This document shows, piece after piece, positions 43,737 through 53,164 of a stretch of DNA of 64,000 nucleotides. Each line of letters opens with the position of its first letter. Positions within the stretch are counted from its first letter, which is position 1. The translations under genes were made by a program, and so were the position numbers. The notes under the pieces were generated by a model. It was given only the letters and a program-made list of their open reading frames with translations, made no database searches and was not told the origin of the DNA. Source of the DNA: DASZYF01 sp035545535 (GTDB lineage: Bacteria; Actinomycetota; Actinomycetes; Mycobacteriales; CAJCIY01); contig DASZYF010000005.1 of the NCBI GenBank assembly GCA_035545535.1, positions 18,754 through 82,753 of the forward strand, given 5' to 3'.

Positions 43737-44894
43737 ATGGTCGAGACCACGCGCGAGCTGCTCGCCGCCCCGGCGACGGCGCACAGCCGCGTCGAGATCT
43801 ACTCGGGCGTCGCCCGGCTGGCCAAGACCGTGTGGGGCAGCGAGCTGCGCCGGACCGACGTCCCCCGGTCGACGGCCGTGATGTTCTGCCACCCGACGGC
43901 GAACTTCCTCGGCCACTACGCGCTGCCGGGACTCGCGGAACGAGGGGTCGGCGCGATCGGCCTGACCACGCGGTACGTCGGCAACGACTCCTCGCTCATC
44001 ATGGAGAACTGCCTGCTCGACATCGGCTCGATGGTGGCGCACCTGCGCGCCATCGGCTACGAGCGCGTCGTGCTCGTCGGCAACTCCGGCGGCTCCTCGA
44101 TCGTGCCGTACTACCAGGCGCAAGCGGAGCACGCGACGGTGACGGCGCCCCCCGGAGGGGGGCCCGACCTCACGCAGGCGGCGCTCTCACCGGCCGAGGG
44201 GCTCGTCATGTTCATGGCGCACCCGAGCCGGGCACGGCTGTCGTCGGAGTGGCTCGACCCGGCGATCACCGACGAGCTGCACCCCTTCGACCGTGACCCG
44301 GCGCTCGACATGTACAACCCCGAGAACGGGCCGCCGTACAGCGCGGAGTTCATCGCGACCTACCGGGCCGCGCAGCTCGCCCGCAACCGGCGGATCTCGG
44401 CGTGGGCGGCCGACCAGCTCGCGGCGATGCAGGACGGCAAGCTCGGGCCGGAGGGACTCGACGATCTGCCGTTCGTCGTCCACGGGACCACCGCCGACCT
44501 GCGCTTCCTCGACGGCGCGATCGACCCGAGCGACCGCGAGATCGGCGTCTCGCTCTGGGGCCCGCCGGCGGTGGCGAACTACCTGCCGGCCGGGATCGGT
44601 CGCTACTCGACCGTGCGCGCGTGGCTCAACCAGTGGTCCATCGACCACACGAACGGGGACGCGCTGCAGTGGCTCCCGCAGATCACGGTGCCGCTGCTCG
44701 TGGAGTACGGCACCGCTGATGTCACCGTGCTCCCGCACATGGGCCAGGAGATGCACGACGCGGCGACCGCCGCCCCCTCACGGGAGATCTACGCGGTGAA
44801 GGGCGCCGGCCACTACTACGAGGGCACGCCCGAGCTGCTCGCCGAGGCGCTCGACGTGCTGGTCGATTGGGTCGAGCGTCACGTCGGGCTCTGA
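43737..44894 (+). CDS. Alpha/beta hydrolase
   Basis: 385 aa. Nucleophile elbow VLVGNSGGSSIVPYYQAQA near residue 116, acid in VEYGTADVTVLP and His in GAGHYYEGTPELL. A long cap (residues ~150-290) lies between. No signal peptide. It is last in the P450/acyl-CoA-synthetase operon, one base after the synthetase stop. It may free the acid that the synthetases activate, or hydrolyse a CoA ester. Confidence 0.85.
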   Translation: MVETTRELLAAPATAHSRVEIYSGVARLAKTVWGSELRRTDVPRSTAVMFCHPTANFLGHYALPGLAERGVGAIGLTTRYVGNDSSLIMENCLLDIGSMVAHLRAIGYERVVLVGNSGGSSIVPYYQAQAEHATVTAPPGGGPDLTQAALSPAEGLVMFMAHPSRARLSSEWLDPAITDELHPFDRDPALDMYNPENGPPYSAEFIATYRAAQLARNRRISAWAADQLAAMQDGKLGPEGLDDLPFVVHGTTADLRFLDGAIDPSDREIGVSLWGPPAVANYLPAGIGRYSTVRAWLNQWSIDHTNGDALQWLPQITVPLLVEYGTADVTVLPHMGQEMHDAATAAPSREIYAVKGAGHYYEGTPELLAEALDVLVDWVERHVGL

Positions 44895-44912
44895 CCCGGG
44901 ACCGCGCGCCGA

Positions 44913-45683
44913 TCAGGCGAGCGGGATGTCGGGGCCCGGGGCCTTGATCGAGACACCGCCGTCGACCGTCACGAGCGAACCGGTGACGAACTCGGACTCG
45001 TCGGCCGCCAGCCAGGTCGCGGCGTAGGCGATGTCGTCGGGGTTGCCGACGCGGGTCAGCTGCCCGGGAGCGACGGCCGCGCCGGCCTCCTTCGCGCTCG
45101 ACACCACCTTGCCGACGATGATGGTGTTGCAGCGCACCCGGTCGGGGGCGTACTCGGCCGCGATCGAGTAGGTGATCGCGTTCATGCCGCCCTTGGCGGC
45201 CGCGTACGCCGAGAAGCCGGGCAGGCCGAGCACCGACTGCGCCGACGAGATGTTGATGATGGAGGCGCCGCCCGCCTGCATGAGGTGCGGCAACGCGTGC
45301 TTGCAGGCGAAGAAGACGTTGCCCGTCAACGTGCCGCGGACCACGCCGTCCCACTCGTCGGTCGACAGGTCGTGCAGCCGCTTCATCGTGGACAGCAGCA
45401 TGTCGGTCGGGGCGGCGTTGTTGACGAGCGTCGTCAGGCCGCCGAAGCGCGCGACGACGGCGCCGACGACGGACTCGACGCTGGACTCGTCGGTGACGTC
45501 GAGCGGGAAGAACTCGGCCGTGCCGCCCGCCTCGGTGATGCGGCTCACGACCTTCGCGCCGCGCTCGGCGTTGCGTCCGGTCACCGCCACGGCGGCGCCC
45601 TCCGCCGCGTACATCTGCGCGATCGAGCGGCCGATCCCGCGCGTCGAGCCACTGACGAGAGCGATCTTGCCGGACAGCCGCAT
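44913..45683 (-). CDS. SDR family oxidoreductase
   Basis: 256 aa. TGxxxGIG in SGSTRGIGRSIAQMYAAEG, NNAAP, catalytic Ser in NISSAQSVLGLPG and AYAAAKGG; C-terminal FVTGSLVTVDGGVSI. A GAGGAG ribosome-binding site precedes ATG 45683. Downstream of the tandem TetR gene by 15 bases, so it is in the crotonase/TetR/SDR transcript. Likely 3-hydroxyacyl-CoA or alcohol dehydrogenase. Confidence 0.9.
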   Translation of the reverse strand: MRLSGKIALVSGSTRGIGRSIAQMYAAEGAAVAVTGRNAERGAKVVSRITEAGGTAEFFPLDVTDESSVESVVGAVVARFGGLTTLVNNAAPTDMLLSTMKRLHDLSTDEWDGVVRGTLTGNVFFACKHALPHLMQAGGASIINISSAQSVLGLPGFSAYAAAKGGMNAITYSIAAEYAPDRVRCNTIIVGKVVSSAKEAGAAVAPGQLTRVGNPDDIAYAATWLAADESEFVTGSLVTVDGGVSIKAPGPDIPLA

Positions 45684-45698
45684 GCGAGCTCCTCGAGG

Positions 45699-47033
45699 TC
45701 AGCGCGGCGAGCCGAGCACGCCGCGGGTGATGAAGGCCGTGATGGTGCCCACCAGGTCGTCCCGGCCGAGCTCGTAGCGGGTCGCCACGCCCTGGTGCGG
45801 CACCCGTTCCAACAGCGCGAGCACGATGAACGCCCCGGCCGTCGGGTCGAACCCCTTCGGGTTCTTGCGCTTGCGCAGGACCGCCTCGATGGCGTCGAGC
45901 AGGTGGGCCAGGGCCGCCTCTCCGCGGTGCCGGACCGGCGGTTCCTCGGGCTCCTCGATCCAGATGCGCAGCACCCCGCCGTCGCGCTCGGTGAGCTCGA
46001 CGAAGGACGCGACCCAGTCCGTCAGGCCATCACCCTTCGCGGCGGCGGCGAAGCCGTCGGCGAGCGCCGACACGTCCTGCGCGCACGCGTCGGACAGGCT
46101 GACCAGCAGGTCGAGCCGCGAGCCGAAGTACTTGTAGAAGGTGCGTCGGGACAGGCCGGACTCGGCCAGGATCTGATCGACGCTCGAGGACCGGTAGCCG
46201 TCGCGGGCGAAGACGGCCGCGCCCGCCCGCAGCAGCGTCTCGATGCTCTGCTGGGCCGCGGCGTTCGACTCCTCGGCCACCGCCGGCGGCGCGGGCGCCC
46301 GCCGGCGGGTGGCGGTCGGGGCCCGCCGATCGGCGGGGATCAGCCGACGCGCCCGCGCCGGTTCGTGGCGGTGGGTGAACGCGCGCGCCGGTGTCGCCGG
46401 GAACAGCACGCGTTGCACCGCCATCGCCAGGGTGTCGATGGCGACGTCCGGCGATACCGGGATGTCCTGGGTCTGCAGGTAGTAGTTCACCCGCTCGATG
46501 ACCGTCGTCAGCGCGATCGCGATGTGGTCGGGGTCGACGCCGGTGACGTCCGCCTCGGCGATCCGGTCGGCCAGCGCCGCCGTGTAGCCCTCGACGAACC
46601 GGGTGATCAGCGGGCGCAGCTGCGTGTTCGGCGAGTCGATGTGCGCCCACTGCACGAACATCGTCGCGTACTTGTCGTACACGTACGCCCACTCACCGAG
46701 CCACCAGTGCAGGTTGTCGTAGCCCTCGGCGGTGGGGCCCAGCGCACCCAGCCGGCGCACGACGCGCAGCAACGCCGACCCGCACTCCTCGAGCAGCTCG
46801 GTCGCGATCTCGTCACGGCTCTCGAAGTACTGGTAGAGCGTCGCGCGGGAGACCCCTGCGGTGCGGGCGATGTCGTCGACCGCCGTCGCGTAGAAGCCGC
46901 GGTCGGCGAACTGCAGCAGCGCGGCGTCGAGCAGGCGCTGGCGGGTGCGGGCGCCGCGCCCACCGACCGCCGGGCTCCGCGGGCCGTAGCTCGCCCGCCG
47001 TGCGATCGCCGGCCGGTCGACCGGCTCACTCAC
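45699..47033 (-). CDS. Tandem TetR regulator (two TetR domains in one protein)
   Basis: 444 aa, twice normal TetR length. The first HTH is FYATAVDDIARTAGVSRATLYQYFESRDEIATELL (residues ~45-80) with its own helical domain; after a basic Ala/Pro linker (RRAPAPPAVAEE) a second HTH follows: YRSSSVDQILAESGLSRRTFYKYFGSRLDLLVSL, again with a helical domain. One chain thus carries two DNA-reading heads and two ligand domains. GTG 47033 overlaps the crotonase stop by 8 bases and is favoured over an upstream start at 47123. It is a candidate for the asymmetric TCTGACA-type sites. Confidence 0.88.
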   Translation of the reverse strand: MSEPVDRPAIARRASYGPRSPAVGGRGARTRQRLLDAALLQFADRGFYATAVDDIARTAGVSRATLYQYFESRDEIATELLEECGSALLRVVRRLGALGPTAEGYDNLHWWLGEWAYVYDKYATMFVQWAHIDSPNTQLRPLITRFVEGYTAALADRIAEADVTGVDPDHIAIALTTVIERVNYYLQTQDIPVSPDVAIDTLAMAVQRVLFPATPARAFTHRHEPARARRLIPADRRAPTATRRRAPAPPAVAEESNAAAQQSIETLLRAGAAVFARDGYRSSSVDQILAESGLSRRTFYKYFGSRLDLLVSLSDACAQDVSALADGFAAAAKGDGLTDWVASFVELTERDGGVLRIWIEEPEEPPVRHRGEAALAHLLDAIEAVLRKRKNPKGFDPTAGAFIVLALLERVPHQGVATRYELGRDDLVGTITAFITRGVLGSPR

Positions 47034-47886
47034 CAGGAGCCCCGGGCAGCCACGGCTCGGTCCACTGCTGCTCCCGAGCCGCCTTGAGACCGCGCATGCC
47101 CTCGGTGGCGATGATGTCCGCAAAGGCTCGGCCGTCGGGTGCCAGTGCGCGCTTCGCGGTGTCGAGGGTCACGGCGTCGTGCTCGATGGCCGCCTGCCGC
47201 CGGGCGGGGTCATCGGCCGCGTCGGCGACGGCGTCGATCGCCCGCTTGTTGAGCGTGGTCGCCTCCCGCGGCATGCGCGCGAGCCGCTCGGCGAGCTCGG
47301 TGGTGCGGCTCCGCAGGTCCGCGGCCGGCACGCAGGTCAGCACGAGCCCGATCTGCGCGGCGCGGTCGGCGCTGATGAGCTCGCCCGACAGCTGGAGCAT
47401 CTTGGCCCACTGCCGCCCGACCGCGGCGACGAGGCCGGTGCCGCCGACCAGCCCGATGCGGCCCTCCGGCAGGCCGAGGACCGCGGTGTCCGCGGCGACG
47501 ACCAGGTCGCAGCTCGCGGCGAGCAGGAGACCGGCGCCGAGCACGTTCCCGTGCACAGCCGCGATCACCGGGACGGGGCAGTCCCGCACCGCGGCATGGA
47601 ACGCGTCGACCTCCACCAGGAAGGCGCGGTGGTCGGCCAGCGTCTCGCGCTTCGGGGCGCCGGTGAGGTCGCCGCCGGCGCAGAAGTCCGGGCCTTCGCC
47701 CGCGAGCAGCACGGCGCCGACCGCCGGGTCGCGGCCGGCCGCCGCGAATGCGGTGAGGAGCTCGGCCCGGGTGGCCGCGGCGAGCGCGTTGCGCTTCTCC
47801 GGACGGCTGAGCGTGATGTGCGCGACGCCGTCGCGGACGGCGTAGGAGATGTGCTCGGCCGCGAGGGACACCTCCGAGTCTGACAC
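47026..47886 (-). CDS. Crotonase-family protein lacking the first catalytic Glu
   Basis: 286 aa. The fold is clear (HITLSRPEKRNAL; DFCAGGDLTGA; AAVHGNVLGAGLLLAASCD; LGLPEGRIGLVGGTG). At the position of the first hydratase glutamate the sequence has Leu (GLLLAAS), while the second Glu (LPEG) is kept. Ordinary hydration is therefore unlikely; isomerase, hydrolase or C-C bond activity is possible. The GTG start lies inside operator-like site 3. It heads a minus-strand transcript with the tandem TetR and SDR genes. Confidence 0.87.
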   Translation of the reverse strand: MSDSEVSLAAEHISYAVRDGVAHITLSRPEKRNALAAATRAELLTAFAAAGRDPAVGAVLLAGEGPDFCAGGDLTGAPKRETLADHRAFLVEVDAFHAAVRDCPVPVIAAVHGNVLGAGLLLAASCDLVVAADTAVLGLPEGRIGLVGGTGLVAAVGRQWAKMLQLSGELISADRAAQIGLVLTCVPAADLRSRTTELAERLARMPREATTLNKRAIDAVADAADDPARRQAAIEHDAVTLDTAKRALAPDGRAFADIIATEGMRGLKAAREQQWTEPWLPGAPGE

Positions 47887-47892
47887 ACGTGT
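47879..47892 (+). promoter_or_regulatory. TCTGACA-S-NN-GTGT operator-like site 3
   Basis: TCTGACACACGTGT, with core palindrome ACACGTGT (47885-47892). It overlaps the GTG start of the crotonase gene (opposite strand) and lies in the 60-base gap behind the P450 gene. No clean TAnnnT box is seen here. Confidence 0.5.
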
Positions 47893-47946
47893 AGACCCTG
47901 GCGGGACCTCCGCTGCGCGGACCGTGCGGGGGCGCGCGTCCGTCGG

Positions 47947-49350
47947 TCATTCCGGGACGCCCGCGGGCTGCCGGGCCGTGCTGCCCTCGGCTCGAGCGGT
48001 GCCGGCCGACGTCGGTCGGCGGGTCACGTGGATCCACACACCTCCCTGGGGGCGGATCGCGATCCCCGTGGGGACCGGCGGCGCATGCCCGGGTGCGGGC
48101 GAGACCTGCACCGCGCGCAGGATGGTGGCCGTGGCGAGCACCAGCGCCACCAGGCCGGGCTGCCGGCCCACGCACAGTCGAGGCCCCTCGCCGAACGGGA
48201 AGTAGGCACCGGCCGGCCGCTCGCGGGCCGCTTCGGGCAGGAACCGGTCGGGGTCGAAGCGGTCAGGGTCGATCCAGTGCGCCGGGTGGCGGTGCGTGAC
48301 CCACTGGCTGACCATGACCCAGGTGCCGGGCTGCACCGCCACGCCGCGGACGTCGGTCGGCCGGGCCGGCGAGCGGACCAGCATCGGGAACGGCGGGTAG
48401 AGACGTAGCACCTCGTCGACCACCCGGCGCGTGACGGTGAGCCCGGACAGGTGTGCGGCTTCGAGGGGTGCGTCTCCCGCGAGCGACCGCACCTCGTCGG
48501 CGACGCGTTCCTGCCATCCGGGGTGGGACGACAGCACGTGCAGCATCCACGACAACGTGCAGTAGGTCGACTCGTAGCCGGCCACGATGAGTCCGATGAG
48601 CTCGTCGCGGAGCTCCTCGGGCGCGAGCGCGCCGGCCCGGGCGACACGGGCGAGGACGTGCGCGCCTTCCCGTGTCGCGGCGTCCTCGCGTTCCACGGCG
48701 GACGTGACGACGTCGAGCAGTGCGGCCGCCGTCGATCTCATCCGGCGGTTCCAGGGCAGGGGAAGGGACGGAGGGATCACCGGCATCGCGAGGTTGCGGT
48801 CGTTGAACCACGGCATGGTCTTCGCGACCCCGTGCAGCGCCCGCCGGTCCGCCTCGGTCACCGCCGGGCCGAGCAGCGTGGACAGGGTGAGGTCGAGCTG
48901 CATCGCGAGGATCTCCTCCGACGCTTCGAGCTCCCGCCCTTCGTCGGCGAACGCGGTCCAACGCTCGACCATCGCACCGACCTTGTCGACGACCTGCGAG
49001 GCCGTGCCCGCGGCGGCGGAGACGTTCAGGCTCGCGCGGAAGGCGCCGCGGCGCCGGTGCCACAGCTCGCCGTCGAGGATGAGCATGCTGCGGCGCATCG
49101 GGATCTCGAGGAACGCCATCGGTGCCTTGGTGAAGTCCTGGGGGTTGTCGCGGAGCAGGTGGGCGACGTCGTCCGGGTCGGCGAAGAAGGTGAAGCGATC
49201 CCGGCCGATCGTGAACCGGATGACGTCGCCGTGCTGTCGCCACTGTTCGAGCAGGAAGCCCTTGAAGTCGCGGGCGCACGCCGCAGCGCTCCCGATGAGC
49301 GGAAGTCCGCGGACCTCCGGGACGGCGATGGGCTCGCGGGTCGTCAGCAC
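47947..49350 (-). CDS. Cytochrome P450 (class resembling eukaryotic/CYP51-like layout)
   Basis: 467 aa, longer than the other four P450s. I-helix LIGLIVAGYESTYCTLSWML, ExxR in VVDEVLRLYPPFPMLVRSP, and heme loop FGEGPRLCVGRQPGL with axial Cys near 393. The DRFDPDRFLPEAARERPAGAYFPFG meander and PLIGSAA start resemble membrane-type or CYP102/CYP110-like P450s, though no membrane helix is present. GTG 49350 has GAGGAGG 6 bases upstream. It follows the lipoprotein binding-protein gene by 10 bases in the same operon. Confidence 0.92.
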   Translation of the reverse strand: MLTTREPIAVPEVRGLPLIGSAAACARDFKGFLLEQWRQHGDVIRFTIGRDRFTFFADPDDVAHLLRDNPQDFTKAPMAFLEIPMRRSMLILDGELWHRRRGAFRASLNVSAAAGTASQVVDKVGAMVERWTAFADEGRELEASEEILAMQLDLTLSTLLGPAVTEADRRALHGVAKTMPWFNDRNLAMPVIPPSLPLPWNRRMRSTAAALLDVVTSAVEREDAATREGAHVLARVARAGALAPEELRDELIGLIVAGYESTYCTLSWMLHVLSSHPGWQERVADEVRSLAGDAPLEAAHLSGLTVTRRVVDEVLRLYPPFPMLVRSPARPTDVRGVAVQPGTWVMVSQWVTHRHPAHWIDPDRFDPDRFLPEAARERPAGAYFPFGEGPRLCVGRQPGLVALVLATATILRAVQVSPAPGHAPPVPTGIAIRPQGGVWIHVTRRPTSAGTARAEGSTARQPAGVPE

Positions 49351-49360
49351 CGGGTCCTCC

Positions 49361-50836
49361 TCATGGCGCACACACCTGCTGGTCACCGATGGGCGCGCCC
49401 CATCGGCCGTCGACGATCGATGCGAAGTAGGCGCACTTGTCCGGGGTGGCCGGTGCGCCGGCCGGGAACGTGAGCACGCCGGGTGCGAGGCCACCGAGCG
49501 TCTCGCCGCGCAGCGTGTGCAGACCGCGGGCGACGAGCGCCGGGGTGAGGTCGCCGTAGGCGTCCGCCCCCAGCGACTCGATGGCCTTCTTGAGCAGCTC
49601 GCCCGACGTCCAGGCCTGCGAGGCGCTGCCACTGCTGTCGAGGTCCGGTGCGTACCGGCTGATCGCCGCGAGGAACCGTCGCTCGGCGGGCGTGCGGTCA
49701 TCCATCCACGGAAAGCTCGGCAGGCCGAGCGTGAGGCCGTCCAGGTTCGGGTCGCTCTCGAGCCGGTTGGTCGCGCCGATGCCGAGGGTGAGGAACCGCG
49801 GGTGGTAGCGCTGGTCTGCGCAGTCCCGGCCGATGGCGGTGACCGCGGTCGCTCCCGCCGCGATGATGACGACGTCGTCGTCCTGCTGCCGGGCGTTCTG
49901 GCACTGCTGGGTGAAGTTCGTTCCCGCGAGGGAGATCGGCTGAACGCTGGTGAGCGTCAGGCCCGCGCTGTCGCCGTACTCACGGATGTACTTGCTGGCG
50001 AGGGCGCACCCGCTTGCCTCGATGCACTGGAGGAACGTCGCCCGGTGCCCGCCCTCTTGAGCGGCGAACTTCATGAAGTCGTACATCATCGGTGCGAAGG
50101 CGGTGCCCTGCGGGAAGAAGTTGGGGTCCGTGTTCCACGCGTCGAGCGTGACGTCGCCGCCGATCACAGGCATCTGCGCCGAGTCGACCGCGGACTCGAT
50201 GCCGTTCAACGTGACCGGCACGAACGCGTTGATCGCGACGGCTCCGTCCTGCGCCAGCTCCTCGACCGCGTTCTGGGCCTTGCCGGCGTCGCCATCGTCG
50301 TCGATGGAGATGACCCGGACGGGATGGCAGGCGATGCCGCCGTCGGCGTTCGTCTGGCGGGCCCAGACCTTCAAGCCCGGCTGGGCCGCGCCGATCGACG
50401 CGCCGATGACGCCGCTGAACGTCCCGACCTGCCCGAACGTGATCGTCGATCCCGGTCGTCGGCACGCCGCCGCCCCCGGCGTCGCCGAGCGCAGCGGCCC
50501 GGTCGATCCGGGCGTCGCGGGAGCGCTGCCGGGCTGCGTCGCCGGGCCTCCGCCGATCGCCGCGACCGGCACCGCGATCCGGCCGCGGGCGAGTGCGCCC
50601 TTGGTGGGGAGGACGCGCGGTGCTGTGGCGGCGGTCGGGGCCGCCGAGGGCGTCACCGGGACCGCGACCGCGCCGTCGGTCGTCCCGTCCGTCGGCGCGG
50701 AGATGACCCGGACCGGTCCACCACCCGCGGCGGCGACGACGTCGGCGCGTGACACCCGGGTGCCGCAGGCGGTGCCGATGGCGGCGATGAGCGCGAGGAC
50801 GGCGGCGAGACGCGCACGCCCGCGGCGCAGGTGCAT
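49361..50836 (-). CDS. ABC transporter substrate-binding lipoprotein
   Basis: 491 aa. Lipoprotein signal with lipobox IGTAC near residue 24; after the Cys the sequence GTRVSRADVVAAAGGGPV, then ~90 disordered Pro/Ala/Thr residues, then the type-1 periplasmic-binding domain from STITFGQVGTFSGVIGASIGAAQPGLKVWARQTN. There is no permease or ATPase gene beside it, so it probably feeds the fused importer at 13448-17031. The protein at 55490 is a close paralogue (QQCQ, SGELLKKAI and PIGxxQVCxP blocks shared). ATG 50836 follows GAGGGG. Confidence 0.9.
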   Translation of the reverse strand: MHLRRGRARLAAVLALIAAIGTACGTRVSRADVVAAAGGGPVRVISAPTDGTTDGAVAVPVTPSAAPTAATAPRVLPTKGALARGRIAVPVAAIGGGPATQPGSAPATPGSTGPLRSATPGAAACRRPGSTITFGQVGTFSGVIGASIGAAQPGLKVWARQTNADGGIACHPVRVISIDDDGDAGKAQNAVEELAQDGAVAINAFVPVTLNGIESAVDSAQMPVIGGDVTLDAWNTDPNFFPQGTAFAPMMYDFMKFAAQEGGHRATFLQCIEASGCALASKYIREYGDSAGLTLTSVQPISLAGTNFTQQCQNARQQDDDVVIIAAGATAVTAIGRDCADQRYHPRFLTLGIGATNRLESDPNLDGLTLGLPSFPWMDDRTPAERRFLAAISRYAPDLDSSGSASQAWTSGELLKKAIESLGADAYGDLTPALVARGLHTLRGETLGGLAPGVLTFPAGAPATPDKCAYFASIVDGRWGAPIGDQQVCAP

Positions 50837-51020
50837 CGCGATCCCCTCGGTCCCGCCCGTAACCGGCTCGCACCCACGATGGCGATCGATTGTGACGCGG
50901 ACAACCCTGCGCGGTGTCGGGTATGTGACGGTTGACCGACGGGCCGTTCGCGCGGCTCCGGAGCCGTGGCGGCGCCGACACCGGCCTCGGGCGCATCGCG
51001 CCCGCCGCGTCGCCGCCGCT

Positions 51021-51037
51021 TAGTCTGACAGTCGTGT
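51021..51037 (+). promoter_or_regulatory. Leaderless promoter with TCTGACA-type site 4
   Basis: TAGTCT (51021-51026) is 7 bases before GTG 51034. TCTGACAGTCGTGT (51024-51037) overlaps both the -10 box and the start codon, the position expected for a repressor site. The remaining gap 50837-51020 shows no other feature apart from the promoter of the minus-strand operon, which was not located. Confidence 0.58.
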
Positions 51038-53112
51038 TGACACCTGCCGCCGAGCGGTTGCGTCGGTTCCTGTGGCCGCGGACGGTCGCGGTCGTCGGCG
51101 CCAACGAGCGGCTCGGCATGTCGAACAACGCCGTGCTGCCGATGCTCGAGAAGGGCATCGAGGTCGGGTTGGTGAACCCCACCAAGGACCGGCTCTACGA
51201 CCGTCCGGCGGTCGCGACGCTGTCCGACCTCGGCTCCGTCGACGCGGTCCTCGCGCTCGTGAACGCGACCCGCTCGATCGAGGTGGCGAAGGAGGCGGTC
51301 GCGCTTGGCTGCGGCGGCGTCGTGCTCGCCGCCGGAGGCTTCGGCGAGGCGGGGGAAGGCGGGCGGGCGCTGCAGGACGAGCTGGTCCGCATCGCCGGCG
51401 AGGACGGGCTGCCGGTGGTCGGGCCCAACTGCAGCGGCTTCATGAACGTGCCGCTCGGCATCAACCTGTTCACGGGTGGCCGGATCCGGCTCGAGCCCGG
51501 ACCCGTCGCGATCGTGTCGCAGAGCGGCTTCCTCGTGCGGGCCGCCCTCGCGGCCGCGCAGCAGCGCCGCCTCGGCATCAGCGTCGCCGTGTCGTCCGGC
51601 AACGAGGCCGTGACCGACCTGGCCGACTACGTCGACGCGTTCGCCGACGACCCCGCGACGCGGGTGGTCTGCCTCGTGGTCGAGAAGGTGCGTGACCCGG
51701 CGCGGTTCTTCGCCGCCGTCGCGCGGGCCCGCGCGAACGACACCGCGGTCATCGCGCTCAAGCTCGGCCGCTCGAGCTCCTCGCGCGCGATCCTGCAGTC
51801 GCACACCGGCGCGATCGCCGACGAGAGCTGGGTCTACGACCTCGGCTTCGCCGAGCACGGCGTGCTGACCGCGCGTGACATCGACGACCTCGTCGACCAG
51901 GCGCAGCTGTTCGCGCAGCTGCCCGTCGAGCAGTGGCGGCCGCTGCGCAGCGTCGCCATGATCACGAGCTCGGGTGGTGTCGCCGCGCTCGCGACCGACC
52001 TGGCCGACGGCACCGGGGTCGACCTGCCGCCGCTGGAGGAGCTGCGCCCTTGGGTCGCCGAACGGATCCCCGGGGCCGGCACGTTGAACCCGCTCGACAT
52101 GACCGGCTTCGCCGTGACCGACGCCGAGCTGACCCAGGAGCTCTTCACGCGCTACGCGGCGGCGAGCGGGGTCGACGTGCTCGCGCTGTGCTGGTGGCTC
52201 GGCGAGGACGACGAGGCGTGGGGGAGCCTGCTGCTCACCCCCTACGCGGCGGCCGCCACCGCGGTGCCTCGCGTGGTGACGCCGGTCGAGGCCACCGGCG
52301 TCGGGTCGTGGGCGTCCCGGCTGCGGGAGGACGGCGTGTGCGTCGCACGGGGCGTTGCTTCGTTGTACCGGGCGATGTCGGCGATGACGGCGCACACGAC
52401 GCACACGACGCCCTCAGCCGCCGCGACGCGGGAGCTGCCACCGCTCGACGATCGCGTGCCGCAGCTCGTCGGCGGGATGCTCGGGTTCGCCGACGCGATG
52501 AGGTTGCTCGAGGAGTGCGGCATCGCGCACGCGGCGTTCCACATCGTCGCGCCGGACGCCGACGACCTCCCGCCGAACGTCGACCTCGGGGACCGCGTCG
52601 TCGTGAAGCTCGCGGACGTGCCCCACCGCACCGAGCTCGGCGCGGTCAGCGTGGGCGTGCCGCGCGGTGACGTCGCCGCCGAGATCGCGCGCCTGCGCGC
52701 GATCGCGGCGGAGCACGCGGTGCCCGCGACGGTCGTGGTGCAGGAGATGGTCGACGGGTCCGGCGAGGTGTTCGCCGGGCTGCAGCTGCACACCGACCTC
52801 GGCCCGTTCGCGTTGCTGGGTCGTGGGGGCGTCCAGGTCGAGGCCGCGGGCGGGGTGCGCGGACGGTCGGTGCCGCTGTCCGCCGCGAGCGCTGAAGCGC
52901 TCGTCGAGGAGGTCGCCGGACCCGAGGCCACCGCGCGGATCCGCGGGGCAGCCACCTGGGACCTCGGTCCGCTCACGGCGCTGGCGCAGAGCCTCAACGA
53001 GCTGTGGCGACGCACCGCCGGGTGGGCGGGCTCCGTCGACCTGAACCCCCTCGTCGTCACCGCGACCGGCCCCGTGGCGGTCGATGCGCTGATCCTCGGC
53101 GCCGGAATCTGA
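51034..53112 (+). CDS. ADP-forming acyl-CoA/acetate-CoA ligase (fused alpha-beta)
   Basis: 692 aa. CoA-binding domain from FLWPRTVAVVGANERLG, ligase-CoA domains with IVSQSGFLVRAAL, the phospho-histidine loop SRAILQSHTGAIADESW, and a C-terminal ATP-grasp domain (GIAHAAFHIVAPDADDLP, VVVKLADVPHRTELGAVSVGV). It would make acyl-CoA from acid, ATP and CoA with release of ADP and phosphate. Variable residues in the hydrophobic pocket leave the acid unknown. GTG 51034 is leaderless by position; TTG 51037 is an alternative. Confidence 0.9.
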   Translation: MLTPAAERLRRFLWPRTVAVVGANERLGMSNNAVLPMLEKGIEVGLVNPTKDRLYDRPAVATLSDLGSVDAVLALVNATRSIEVAKEAVALGCGGVVLAAGGFGEAGEGGRALQDELVRIAGEDGLPVVGPNCSGFMNVPLGINLFTGGRIRLEPGPVAIVSQSGFLVRAALAAAQQRRLGISVAVSSGNEAVTDLADYVDAFADDPATRVVCLVVEKVRDPARFFAAVARARANDTAVIALKLGRSSSSRAILQSHTGAIADESWVYDLGFAEHGVLTARDIDDLVDQAQLFAQLPVEQWRPLRSVAMITSSGGVAALATDLADGTGVDLPPLEELRPWVAERIPGAGTLNPLDMTGFAVTDAELTQELFTRYAAASGVDVLALCWWLGEDDEAWGSLLLTPYAAAATAVPRVVTPVEATGVGSWASRLREDGVCVARGVASLYRAMSAMTAHTTHTTPSAAATRELPPLDDRVPQLVGGMLGFADAMRLLEECGIAHAAFHIVAPDADDLPPNVDLGDRVVVKLADVPHRTELGAVSVGVPRGDVAAEIARLRAIAAEHAVPATVVVQEMVDGSGEVFAGLQLHTDLGPFALLGRGGVQVEAAGGVRGRSVPLSAASAEALVEEVAGPEATARIRGAATWDLGPLTALAQSLNELWRRTAGWAGSVDLNPLVVTATGPVAVDALILGAGI

Positions 53113-53138
53113 CAGTGGTGTCCCACCTCGGCTAGGGT
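53108..53138 (+). promoter_or_regulatory. Promoter with TCTGACA-type site 5
   Basis: TCTGACAGTGGTGT (53108-53121) contains the stop codon of the ligase gene. CTGACA (53109-53114), 18 bases and TAGGGT (53133-53138) form a -35/-10 pair for the downstream VOC-led operon, so part of the motif may here serve as a -35 box. Confidence 0.5.
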
Positions 53139-53164
53139 CGGTGGCAGGCGACGAGGAGGCCTCG

